DNA of 24,524 nucleotides, taken from assembly GCA_026770585.1 (NCBI GenBank), contig MU646317.1:217267-241790 (forward strand), written 5' to 3'. This DNA is from Baffinella frigidus (taxonomy: Eukaryota; Cryptophyceae; Cryptomonadales; Baffinellaceae). A program made the translations under genes and the position numbers. Every line of letters begins with the position of its first letter. Positions within the stretch are counted from its first letter, which is position 1. Below are positions 1-11,300 of the stretch, one piece after another. The notes below the pieces were generated by a model that saw only the letters and a list, made by a program, of their open reading frames with translations, was not told the origin of the DNA and did no database searches.

Positions 1-1
1 G

Positions 2-70
2 GATCGGGGGCAGAAAATGTCGGCAGCGAGGCTGCTGGGGCTGTCGCCGCTCAACCCCCCTGATCACCAG
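2..70 (+). CDS. Exon at left edge of the large gene
   Basis: Open for 23 codons (DRGQKMSAARLLGLSPLNPP then DHQ), ending CAG|GTTAGG in phase 0. The 5' side is cut by the window. A short echo of its 3' end and donor (TGATCGCCAG|GTTAGG) recurs about 100 bp downstream near 166-181. The next convincing exon is at 758 and is also phase 0. Confidence 0.5.
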
Positions 71-2355
71 GTTAGGCCCCGAATTTCATCCTGGATCGCC
101 GTATGATACATCCAGACAGAAACTCAGTAGAAAAAACGTCAAGAAAGATCATGAAACATCAAGTGATCGCCAGGTTAGGGTCCGAGGCCCTGCACAAGTG
201 GTTTGACAATGCAGACATAAGTAGACCGCCGCTGGGCTGTAACTTGGTCCGCAGAAGCGATTCATCTCAGTTTTTACACTCAAGGTTTTGTGTTTTCAAG
301 TCCTCCATCGAAATTTTGTATTGTCGAAATGGGCTTCGCGCGGAATTGGGGTCAGGTCAGGAAATCAGGAAATTTTCCAAACAATGGACTTTTACGCTAT
401 CCCAGGCATGGTTTTCATCTCAAAATAGCATCTCCCACCCATAAGATGACACAAAAGGCAAAAGATGAAAAAGTGTTGCTGACCTGACCTTGATTTTTTT
501 CCGCGCGGAGCCCATTTCGACAATACCAGATTTGCGTCAAGGTACCTCCCCTCATCGCGTCAACTCTTCACGCGATAGAGCGGTCTTCACATCCGTTGGC
601 CACGAAAAGAATGAAACAATGCCAAAGTTGACGGACGGCTTAGTACTAGCAGCATCAACGTTTGCCGTCGTTTCGTTCTTTTCGCGCGGCCAACAGATGG
701 GGAAACCGCTCTCCACATAACTCCCCTCCGCGCGTCAACTTTTGGCATGACCCACAGGTGGCGCAAGTTGCGCTCTGGGAAGCCCTCCACCCCGTGGGAA
801 CAGCCCCGCCGCCTTCCGCCGAATCCAATGGCTCCAACGGCTGCGCCCCGCGCCACTCGTCCCACGGGCCCGCCTCCGGGCAGGACGGGCCCGCCTCGGG
901 ACTGAAGAGCAAGGACGGGCCCGCCTCGGGAGCGGCGCGGCAGGACTGGGCGGTTGGCCTCGCGTGTCTGAGGGCGATGGAGGGGATAGCGTCGCCTGCT
1001 CTCGCGTCCCTCCCGCGCGACGCAGGCGGGGCACTTCGGGCCGCAGACGCGCTTACGCCTGGGAGACGTAATTTTACGTCTGGGGGGCGTAACTCGGTTG
1101 AGTCGGGGGGGCGGTGGGACGCGAGGGTGAGGGTGGAGGCTGTGCGTGGGCTGCTGCCGGTTTTGCGGCACGGGGTTGGGCAGGTGCCGACTGCTTTCCC
1201 CTGAACCCTCAACTCTCACCCTGCACCCTGTACCCGAAATCATCAACCATCAACCATCAACCACAAACCATAAACCATATACCATCAACCATAAACCATA
1301 AACCATAAACCATAAACCCCGACCAGGAGGGGGAGGGGGGGGGCGATGTGGAGGCTGCCGTGCTGATTGCGGGGTGTCTTTGCGATGAGAGTTTGGAGGT
1401 GAATGCCCATTCACTTTTGTGCTCCTTCCATCCACGTTTACGCTCAGCCTTGCGGAACGTGGTCGACGTACTAACTACGCGCCCTGGGTCAGGTGCGGGC
1501 GGCCGCACGGGAGGTGCTGTGCGCCGGGCTGTCACTCGAGGTAATTCCCGAGCAATAACATGTATTTGTACCGATTAATTATTAATTAGTACCACGAAAA
1601 TAGATGGACCGGGTGTCTTTGCGATGTGAGTTTGGAGGTGCTGTGCGCCGGGCTGTCGCTCGAAGTATCTCCCGGGGAGTGTGGTCCTTGGATATTCGCG
1701 CGAGTGTGAAAGAGTATGCTCCTTTGGCTCTCACCTCCCCCAGGAACCGGATCTGAAAACCCCAAACAATAAACAGTGAACAAGAAACAATAAACATAAA
1801 ATTACACGAACCCCGATCCCTAAACCCGAAACCCTGAACCCGAAAGGTGGTGGCCAGCGCGGGAGGCCTTGCCACGCTCCTCGGAAGATCGCTCCGCAAC
1901 CCCGGTAACGGCTTCACGGGTTTATAGTTTAGGGGTTGAGGGTTTGGGGTGTGGGGTTGATGGTTTGGCTGTGTTCCTCGCCAGACCGCGGAGCCATGGC
2001 AGCCCCTACGGGGGCTATTCATCTGAAAAGCTAACGCCAGCGAGGTACTTAGAGCCTACGGATTGCCTACGGTAGGAGCCCCCCTCCTATGACTTTTGAA
2101 GACCTTTTTGTTTCAAAGATCGTAGGAGGAGGGGGGGTTCCTACCGTAGGCTAAGGGGTCCGCGGGCGTTAGCTTCTGACATTACTATGGGGCTACCAGG
2201 TAGCCCCATAACCTCCCAACCCTCAACCCTAGACCCTCAACTCTGAACCCTGAAATCTGAACCTCGGCCCCGGTAAACGCTAAGCCCTAAACCCTGAACC
2301 CGGGGAACGCCTCCCGACATTACTTTGCACTCTCTCTCTCTCGCTCGTTTTTTTT

Positions 2356-2387
<32 letters not shown>

Positions 2388-5300
2388 GAAGGTCCCCTCT
2401 GACTGCTCTCGAAATGTTTCAGAGCGCGCGGTGCGTCCGGACGAGGTGGAGGCAGCCTAAACCCTCAACCCTCAACCCTAACCCCTAACCCCTAACCCCT
2501 AAATCCTAAGCCCTGAACCCTTACCCCTAATCCAGAGGCCGCAGTGCGTTGGGACGGGGTCGAGGCAGCCTAAACCCTGAACACTACACCCTTAACCCAA
2601 AACCCAAAACCCTAAACCCTAAATCCTAAACCCTAAATCCTAAACCCTGAACCGAAAACCCTGAAGCAGAGCCCGGGGTGCGTCTGGACGGGGTCGAGGC
2701 AGGCACATCAATTGCCCAGGCGCTTTTCAGCAACCATCCTCACACGGAGGTACTCTCAACCCTAAACCCTAAACCCTAAACCCCGAGCCCTGAACCCTGA
2801 ACTCTGAACCCTGCACCCTGCACCCTATACTTTAAAACCTAAGAGCCAAACCCCTAAACCCCTGAACCGTGAACCCTAACCCATGAACGCTTACCCCTCA
2901 ACCCTAACTCCTAAACACTTGACGCCAACCCCAACCCCCAAACCCCAAACCCCAAACCTCAAATCCTAAACCATATCCCCTACACCCGCACCCCTAAACC
3001 TCAAATCCCAAACCCCAAACCCCAAACACAGGAGGTGTATGAGCTACAAGAGGAAGTAGCACAGATGCGCGCGCCACGGTTACGAGAAGATCCTCCTCGG
3101 GTTTAGGGATCGGATCCTCCGAATTCTAACCCGTAACCCCAACCCCTAACCCCTAAACCAGGAGCTACAAGAGCAAGTAGCACAGATCCTCGCGTCACGG
3201 TTACGAGAAGAAGTCGACGACCTGTTCCTGTGGGCTTGGCGCGGCACCACCATCCGCGCGCCGCCGCCCATCCTCGACGGTCAGTTCACGACTTCTATAC
3301 GCTCTTAGAGGTCGTCTTACACGCGCTTAGAGGTTTTCTTAGACGCTATTAGAGGTCGTCTTACACTTTCTCAGAGGCCATCTTACACGCTTAGCGGTCG
3401 TCTTATACGAGAAGAAGCCGACGACCTCTTCCTGTGGGCCTGGCGCGGCTCTTCCATCCGCGCGCCTCCTCCCATCCTCGACGGTCACTTCAGGGGGCTA
3501 GGGTTTAGGGGTCTTTGGGTCGTTCTAGACGCTCTGAGAGGTCATCTTACACGTGCTTCCTCTGGGACTGGGACTGGCGGCGAACTACAATCCGTGCGCC
3601 TCCTCCCGCGCTCGACGGTGCGGTTGACTAAACCGTGCTGGATTTGTACCGGGAAGGTGACTCACCCGGGGAGGCTTCTGTACCAGGGAGAGGTGTGTTT
3701 AGTCAACCACACGAGGAAGTCTCATAACCTGTGGGATCAGAAGCTTCTGACCAAGGGTTTTGCACCAGGGCTGTGTTTAGTCAACAGTAATACATGGCGC
3801 GAATTAGTTACATTGATTCATGGAGAGTTGTGTTTAGTCAACTGATCTGGGCTTGGTGCGGCTCTACGATCGGCACGCCTTCTCCTGTCCTTGATAGTCA
3901 GCTTAAGATTGAGGGGTTGGGGGTTGGGGGTTAGGGGTTAGGGGTGAGAGGTTAGGGGTTAGGGGTTAGGGGTTAGGAAACGTGGTGAGAGGTTTAGGAT
4001 GAGGGGTTGGGATTCAGAGCCACCCCCCATCCTTGGGGGTTCGGGGATCGCTAAAACCCTAAACCCTAAACCCTAAACACAGGTCATCTTACACGCGTCG
4101 GTCGTGATTTTCAGGAGGGAATCCTCACCCCCAATCCCGAAACCCCAAACCCCAAACCCTGAAGCAGGAGGGGGTCGGCTTTCACTCCCTGAGAGGATAT
4201 CTTGAACGCAGTCTTTGAGGACATCTCACACGGCCGTTTTTCGTGATTCGCAGGAGGGGAGTGGGTGGGCGGGAAGGCGTTGGAGCACCCGTGCGGCACC
4301 CTCATCTTTGACCCGGAGAGAGACGGGGGGGGCGCACAGCGAGAAAGTCGCTTTACTGAAAAGCCTGTTTACGGAGGGGGGAGCGGCGGGTATGGAGACC
4401 CTAAGAGAGACGCCTCGGAGGACGCTGGGAGGGGCGCAGAGCGAGAGAGTCGCTTTACTGATAAGAGTTATGGAGGGGGGAATGCCGGTTCAGGGGGAGG
4501 ATTTGGCGGGTATGGAGGGGCGTGGGAGGAGGGGGTGCGGCGGGTGTTGAAATGTGGGAAGGAGGAGCTGCGCGTCGCGGTTTCTGAGGCTGCGATCGCC
4601 CATGCAAGGCAAAGCCAAAAGCCTAAATCCTGATCACTTTTTCTACACCCGAAACCCGAAACCCTATCACGAAACCTTAAACCCTAAATCCTATCCCTTA
4701 CAACCTAACCACTAACTCCGAGGAGCAGCGCGTCGCTGTGTCGGAGGCTGGAATCGCGCATGCCAGACACACCCCAACCCCTATCATTAAAGCCTAACCT
4801 GTTTTCCAACCTCCTATTCACACCCTAAAGTCTCACTCCTGAACCCTCGACTGTTGAAATGCGGGGAGGAGGAGCTGAGGTTGGAGCTGTCGGGGGCTGG
4901 AATCGCGCATGCCAGGCACACCCCAACCCTCATTCTGCACCACGCACCCTAAACCTGAAACACAAAACCGAACACTTTGAACCCCAAGCGGTGGGAGCAC
5001 TCTGAACCCCAAGCGGTGGGAGCTTTTGGAGGAATCGCGCATGCCAGACACCCCCCAACCCTGATTCTGCGCCATACACCCTAAACCTGAAACCCCAAAC
5101 CCACAACCGAACACCCTAAATCCCAAGCGGTTGGAGCTGTTGGAGGCTGGGACCGCGCATGCCAGGCAGACCCCAAACCGCAAACCCTGATTCCGAAACC
5201 CGAAACCCGAAACCCGAAACCCGAAACCCGAGACCGTCACCGTACACCCTACACCCCACCCCCCAAACCCCAAACCCTATCCCTGGTCCATAAACGCGAA

Positions 5301-8300
5301 AGTTCTGCAACTGCGCATGCCTGGCCCATCCCCAACCGTCAACCCTGATTCCTCAACGCTAAACCTTGATCCCTAAAGCCTAAGCCCTACACCCTGATGC
5401 CTGAAACCCAAACCAATTCCTAGGCCATAAACGCTAACACTAAGCGATGAACGATAAACAATAAACAATAAACAATAAACAGTAAATAGTAAACACTACA
5501 CCCTAATCCCTAAACCCTCAACCCTAACCCCTAAACCAGGCTCCGATCGAGAACTCGAGCTAAACCAGGAGGTGCCACCCTAAACCCAAAACCCAAAACC
5601 CGAAACCCCAAACCCCAAACCCGAAACCCGAAACCCGAAACCCGAAACCCGAAACCCGAAACCCGAATCTCGAAACCCCAAACCCCAAACCCCAAACCCC
5701 AAACTCCAAACCCCAAACCCTAAACCAGGAGGTGCCAAGGGGGGGGGGGGCTAAACCCTAAACCTGACAACCTAAACCTGCCCCCGAAATCCTAAACCGA
5801 ATCCCTAAACCCGAAACCCTAAACCAGGTGGTGCGCCGGATCTGCGGCCGAAACCCTAGACCCTAGACCCTAGACCCTAAACCCTCAACTCCAAACCAGG
5901 AGGCGCCAGTGAAGCGGGGGGGCTAAACCCTAAAATTACAAACCTAGACCTATCCCCGAAAGCCTAAACCGAAAGCCTCAACCCCAACCCGAAACCCTGA
6001 GCCAGGGGGGGTGCTGGATCTACGTCTGTGGTTCGTGACTGAGTGGGAAGGCAAACGCATATACCCATCACTCGCGGTAACCGAAACTGAATTATTCCCA
6101 CGTGTTAGCGCCTAACATTTAATTAGCTGGCCTTATTAAATGTTAGCAGTTAGGTGGCCGTATTAAATGATAGCCTCTCCTATGTAATTTCTCCTATTCG
6201 ACCTCCTATGAAAGTGAAACGGAGCCACCCGTCTCTCGCAGAACCCAGATAGCACCCGGTTGCTCAACGAAGGGGATGTGAAACCCCAATTTCATTTGAC
6301 ACTTTCATGCTATGATGCTGGTAGGGGGTGAGCCATGGTGAGGTCACAGGAAGGCTAATCTAGCAAAACCTGTCCTGACAGAACACAAAACTGGCGCCAA
6401 ACGGCATTTCAGATATCACGATTCAATTTGGTACTGCGTTTCAACTTGAATCGGATTTCGTATTAGATCCGCCGCCCCCCTGCAGGGAGATCCACTTTCG
6501 ACGTGAAATAAGGTCACTTGATAACTTCATTCACAAGTGGCTAGATTCCACTTTCGACGACGGAAACAACTCAAACGAAACAGACGCGAAAGAGAAGAGA
6601 CTTTTATTGAACTTATGACGTCGGACCATAAACTGAAGGCGTCCAGAGAGGGCTCGAAAGACTGAACCCTAGGGCGGGCCTTAAACCTCAAACCCTAAAG
6701 AATCCGCACAGAGTCTTACCTTGACGCTTCAGAGCATACACGGGGCCCCGAAAGACAAAAGGAGGAGTGCTGGGAAGCAAAAAGAAATCGGGATCGGCCT
6801 GGCATGCGCGGTTGCAGACTTTGAGCGTTTATGGATTAGAGATATGGTCATCGAGAGCAGTGGCAGTCTTGCGACGAGCTTCCCCAAAAATGGCCCACTA
6901 AGATCTTACATTTTACACGGAGGCAGGTTGGGTCCTCCGCCGCGGGGCGGCTGCTGACCCTGGCGTCGATGGCGGCAAGTCAGCGCGGCGTGCTCGACAC
7001 CGTGGTCCAACCCTACCCTTAACTTCACCTTACATCCTAAACTCCAAACCCTACACCCTAAACCCATAACCGAAAAAAGCGAAACCCGAAACCCTGCATC
7101 CCAAGACCTATGCAATAACCCCGAAAACTGAAAACCGAAAACCGAAAGCCAAAACCTGAAACCCGAGACTCGAAATACGAAAGCCGAAAGCCGAACGCAG
7201 GTGCACTTAGTCTCGCGGGAGATGGCGCACGCGCCCCCGGATGCAGCCACGCAAGCTGCGGTCTGCCCCGGAACCCGGAACCCCAAGACCTCACCACTGT
7301 ACCCGAAACCCGAAACCGTACCCCTGAACCCTAAACCCTCAATATTAACGATTAAACACTAAACACTAAACACTGAACACTCAACACTAACCACTAAACC
7401 ATGAACGCTAAAGTCGACAATGGTGCACGCCCTCCCGGACGCTGCCACGCTACGGTAGCTACGGTCTCCTCTTATACCCGAACCCGATTCCCGAAACCCG
7501 AAACCCTCATCACTATACCCAAAACTAAACCCGAAACCCGAAACCCTAAACCCTAAACCCCAAACCGCTGAAAACTGAAACCAACCCCAAAACCCTAAAC
7601 ACTAAACCCCACAACCTAAACCATGAACCTCAAAACCTAGACCCTAAAGCTCAAACTTTAAACCCCCAAGCATCAAACCCCAACCCGTCAACCCAAAATA
7701 GTTTGGGCTAGGGTGTAGTGTTTAGTGATTATTGTTTATTGTTTATTATTTAGGGTTAGCGTTTATGACTCAGAGATCGGTTTGGGCCCAACCCGTAAAC
7801 CCTAATCCGCAAACCCCACACCAGGAGCTCTTCCTCGGCCAGCATGCGTTCCCGCTCTCGCTAAGAGAGGTACACCCTATCCCCTATCCCCTCAACCCTA
7901 AACCCTGAACCCCGAACCCTGAAACCTAACACCTACACCCCGAACCCTGCAACCTAACACCTAACACCTGAACCCCAAACCCAAAACCCAAACCCAAAAC
8001 ACTAAACCCTCAACCTTTCCCGCGCTCTCTCTTGTGATACCTCCGTGGATGCACAGGTTCTGGCAGCAGCCAGTGATCGTGCGGGTGGACATGCGGGCCT
8101 CAAACCTCACACCCGAATCCCTCAACCGTACGAGGCGTGTATTCTGAAGTGAAACGTCGTCGGTCGTACAGCTCCTGGCAGCGGCGAACGACCCTGGGGG
8201 CGGGCATGCTGAAAGAGACCCCGCCATCCTCACATAATCCCGATACCTCCACCTAATGTGTAGTCTCTGCACCATTATATATGTATTATGAACATCATTG

Positions 8301-11300
8301 TATATATTATATTTTACACCATTATATATTATATAGTATCTACAAGGGTTGTACACCCTAATGTATAGTACGTGATGTTTCCTCTGGGGGAGCAGGTTCT
8401 GGCAGCGGCGAGCGATCCTGGGGGAGGACATGCTGGAAGAGACTCCGCCGCGCTCCCGGCATACCTCACCGGCCTCCACATTACTCCAGGTGTCAACTTA
8501 ATGCGATGCCACACGCAAGTGCATAGTTGCGTTGCTATTGCTAGTATGTATGCCTCTGCTCCCTCTCTGTTTGTGGATGTTGGTGGGCGGCCCTGTGGGC
8601 GGGCATGCTGAAAGAGACTTCGCCAGACAACTTAATCGTCAAAAGTCGACAGCGGCCGCGCTCCCGTCCCACCTCGCCGGCCTCCACATTACTCCAGGTG
8701 TCAACTTAATGCGATGCCACACGCAGGTGCATAGTTGCGTTGCCATTGCTAGCTCCCAGCACACCTCACCGGCCTTGATGCTACACGCGGTGTCATGTGA
8801 ACCCAATCGGCGGCACTTGCCGGCCTTTTGGGTTAGGGGTTACGGGTTAACGTCCAGGGTTTAGGGTTTAGGGTTTACCCGTCCGTCTATGGAGGCGTGC
8901 CCTCCGTTTGTGGATATTCGCTCTCAGTTTATGGGTTTTATGGATGTATAGAGCCATTCCGGTAGGACTTGTCGCGTTTTCGATTTCGCGACTTCGAGAC
9001 TTCAAGACTTCATTTGTACCATGAGATTTGAAACGGTGTGTTTTAAAACGTTTTACGCCCTTTAAAACCTTTTTGAAGTCTGAAATTTTGAAATCTCGAA
9101 GTCGAAAACGCGACAAGTCCTACCGGAATAGCTCTACGAGTCTGAAACCCCAAACCTCAACCCCTGATCCACAGACGTTACGCGGGACACTTCGAAGAGC
9201 CTTCGGACGATCAGCGTGACGCCCGGCACATCCTGGCTCGACGTCGAATGGGCTTTCCTCCACACCGCACAGGTTGTGAGCCCGGGCCCTTTCCCGCCCC
9301 AAAGTTGCCGGATTGGTACCACGGACCCAGCATGTCAACTTAGGCATAGTCTGCCGACCCTCATGGCAAATGGGCTATTGTCTATTCTGCAGAGGCACCG
9401 TTTCGTCCCATCCTGAACCCGAACACCAAGCCCGAAAACCTAAACCCGGAACCCGGAACCTTAACCCCTGCAGTCGATACGAAACCGAAAAGTGCAGTGG
9501 GACCTAGTGATGCCTGCCGAGCGTTAGCGCATCTTCTTATATACTTTTTTACATATACGTTCTGAACAAACCCTCTATCCGTTCCGAACAAGCAACCTAT
9601 ACTTTCCTATCAAATACAAACGGCTTCTTCGTTCATAAAAACTACACAAGGTGCCCAGAAAACACTCAAACCTAAACCCCAAACACCAAACCTGACAAAG
9701 ACATACGGAGCAGGAGGACCTCACGAAGGGGTTCAGGGGTTAGGGATTAGGGGTCGAGCGATCGCGTACCCTCTCCTAAACGTGATTAACAAATTGTTTG
9801 TTAAGACCGTATAGGAGCCCGCTCTACGGTCCTAACAAACAATTTATACACTCCTATCAAATCCAAATGGCTTCTCCATTCCTGACAAACACATACGCCT
9901 TCTGCGGCTCCTAACAAATTTAACATGCTAATAGGGTAATGGACTAAAAATGGGGTAGTTAGGCCTACCGGATTGCCTAGGACCTCCTACTGTAGGCCAA
10001 AATCCTAGGACGTTTTGGTCATAGGAGCCCTACGGCCTACGGTAGGCAATTCCGTAGGCCTAACTACCCCGTATTTAGTCCGTTAGCCTATCAACATGCG
10101 GTGCAGGAGGAACTCTTGAAGCCTCCTGTTTAAGGAGGGGGGGAGACGCCTAAACCCACAAACCCAAAACCCTAACCCCGAAACCTTAATTCCTAAACCC
10201 TATGGAGCAGGAGGACCTTTCGAATCCTGCAGAAAGATCGCACACCCTCTCCTTCAGCGTCCCCCCNNNNNNNNNNNNNNNNNNNNNNNNNNNNNNNNNN
10301 NNNNNNNNNNNNNNNNNNNNNNNNNNNNNNNNNNNNNNNNNNNNNNNNNNNNNNNNNNNNNNNNNNNNNNNNNNNNNNNNNNNNNNNNNNNNNNNNNNNN
10401 NNNNNNNNNNNNNNNNNNNNNNNNNNNNNNNNNNNNNNNNNNNNNNNNNNNNNNNNNNNNNNNNNNNNNNNNNNNNNNNNNNNNNNNNNNNNNNNNNNNN
10501 NNNNNNNNNNNNNNNNNNNNNNNNNNNNNNNNNNNNNNNNNNNNNNNNNNNNNNNNNNNNNNNNNNNNNNNNNNNNNNNNNNNNNNGATCGCACACCCTC
10601 TCCTTCAGCGTCCCCCCAGGCGTCTACTCCCCAGAGGTACTCTCAACTCCTAAATGCTAAATCCTAAACCCTACATCCTGTCAAATTTAGGAACCGTCAA
10701 GTTTTGCCATTGTTTAATTTTTTTCGTTGCCAACAGAGAGTGAAAACCACTTAATCTAATTTTAAACGCGCTCCCATAGGAAATTGGGGCTTTTCCTTCA
10801 AAAACCAGGCTATCGGCTCCAACTCCGTGTCGAGGAAGTGTTTTCAAATCAAACCCTCACATTTGATCAGACTTTATCAAGTTTGGTCAAATTTGAATTT
10901 GATCCAATTCAAATCGGCAGGGGCTGGCAAGTGCAGTGCAGAAAGCCATGGCGAGAAGTCCTGTCTCGCCCATCACTGGCCTCCCGATCGGCGCAAAGGT
11001 TATGAGCCCCCCCCCTCTCCGTATTCAATATAGGTTGCGAGCCTGAAACTCAACTTCAGATTTGCGAGTTTCCCATCTAGTCAACATTTCTTCGAAAAAT
11101 ACCGTTTTAAAAAAGAACTGTTAAGTCAGTGGTAGTTCATTTGGTGTGGAACGTACTTGCGAGTAACACCCTCTGTGCAGCTGGCAGCATCTTGTAAGTT
11201 GGGGGATGTTTTGGGTTCCAGAACCGTCAAGTTATTCAAAAAAATCTTACTTACTTCTGAGTCCCAAACCCTAAACCCTAAACCCTAAACCCCAAACCCT

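Larger units (their letters stand above)
9273..10210 (+). other. Intron dense in palindromes and exon echoes
   Basis: Holds a 42-bp stem-loop at 9301-9342, hairpins at 9791-9845 and 9924-10098, and direct repeats (TATCAAATACAAACGGCTTC at about 9608 with a diverged copy at about 9857). Echoes of the next exon start lie at 9714 (GAGGACCTCACGAAG) and 10107 (GAGGAACTCTTGAAG). No separate gene seen. Confidence 0.5.

Noticed and set aside
587-1246. 219-codon minus-strand open frame
   Set aside because: It is the GC-rich shadow of the + strand exon 758-1183 and is low in complexity (Arg/Pro-rich).
2328-2388. CT-rich tract as a promoter element
   Set aside because: It looks like a simple microsatellite within an intron; nothing nearby supports a start of transcription.
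9791-9845. Bacterial-type terminator hairpin
   Set aside because: The genome is eukaryotic and the hairpin belongs to a dispersed repeat family.
10186-10660. Open frames across the N run
   Set aside because: Their length is made of unknown bases; only the 25-codon exon around the gap is supported.
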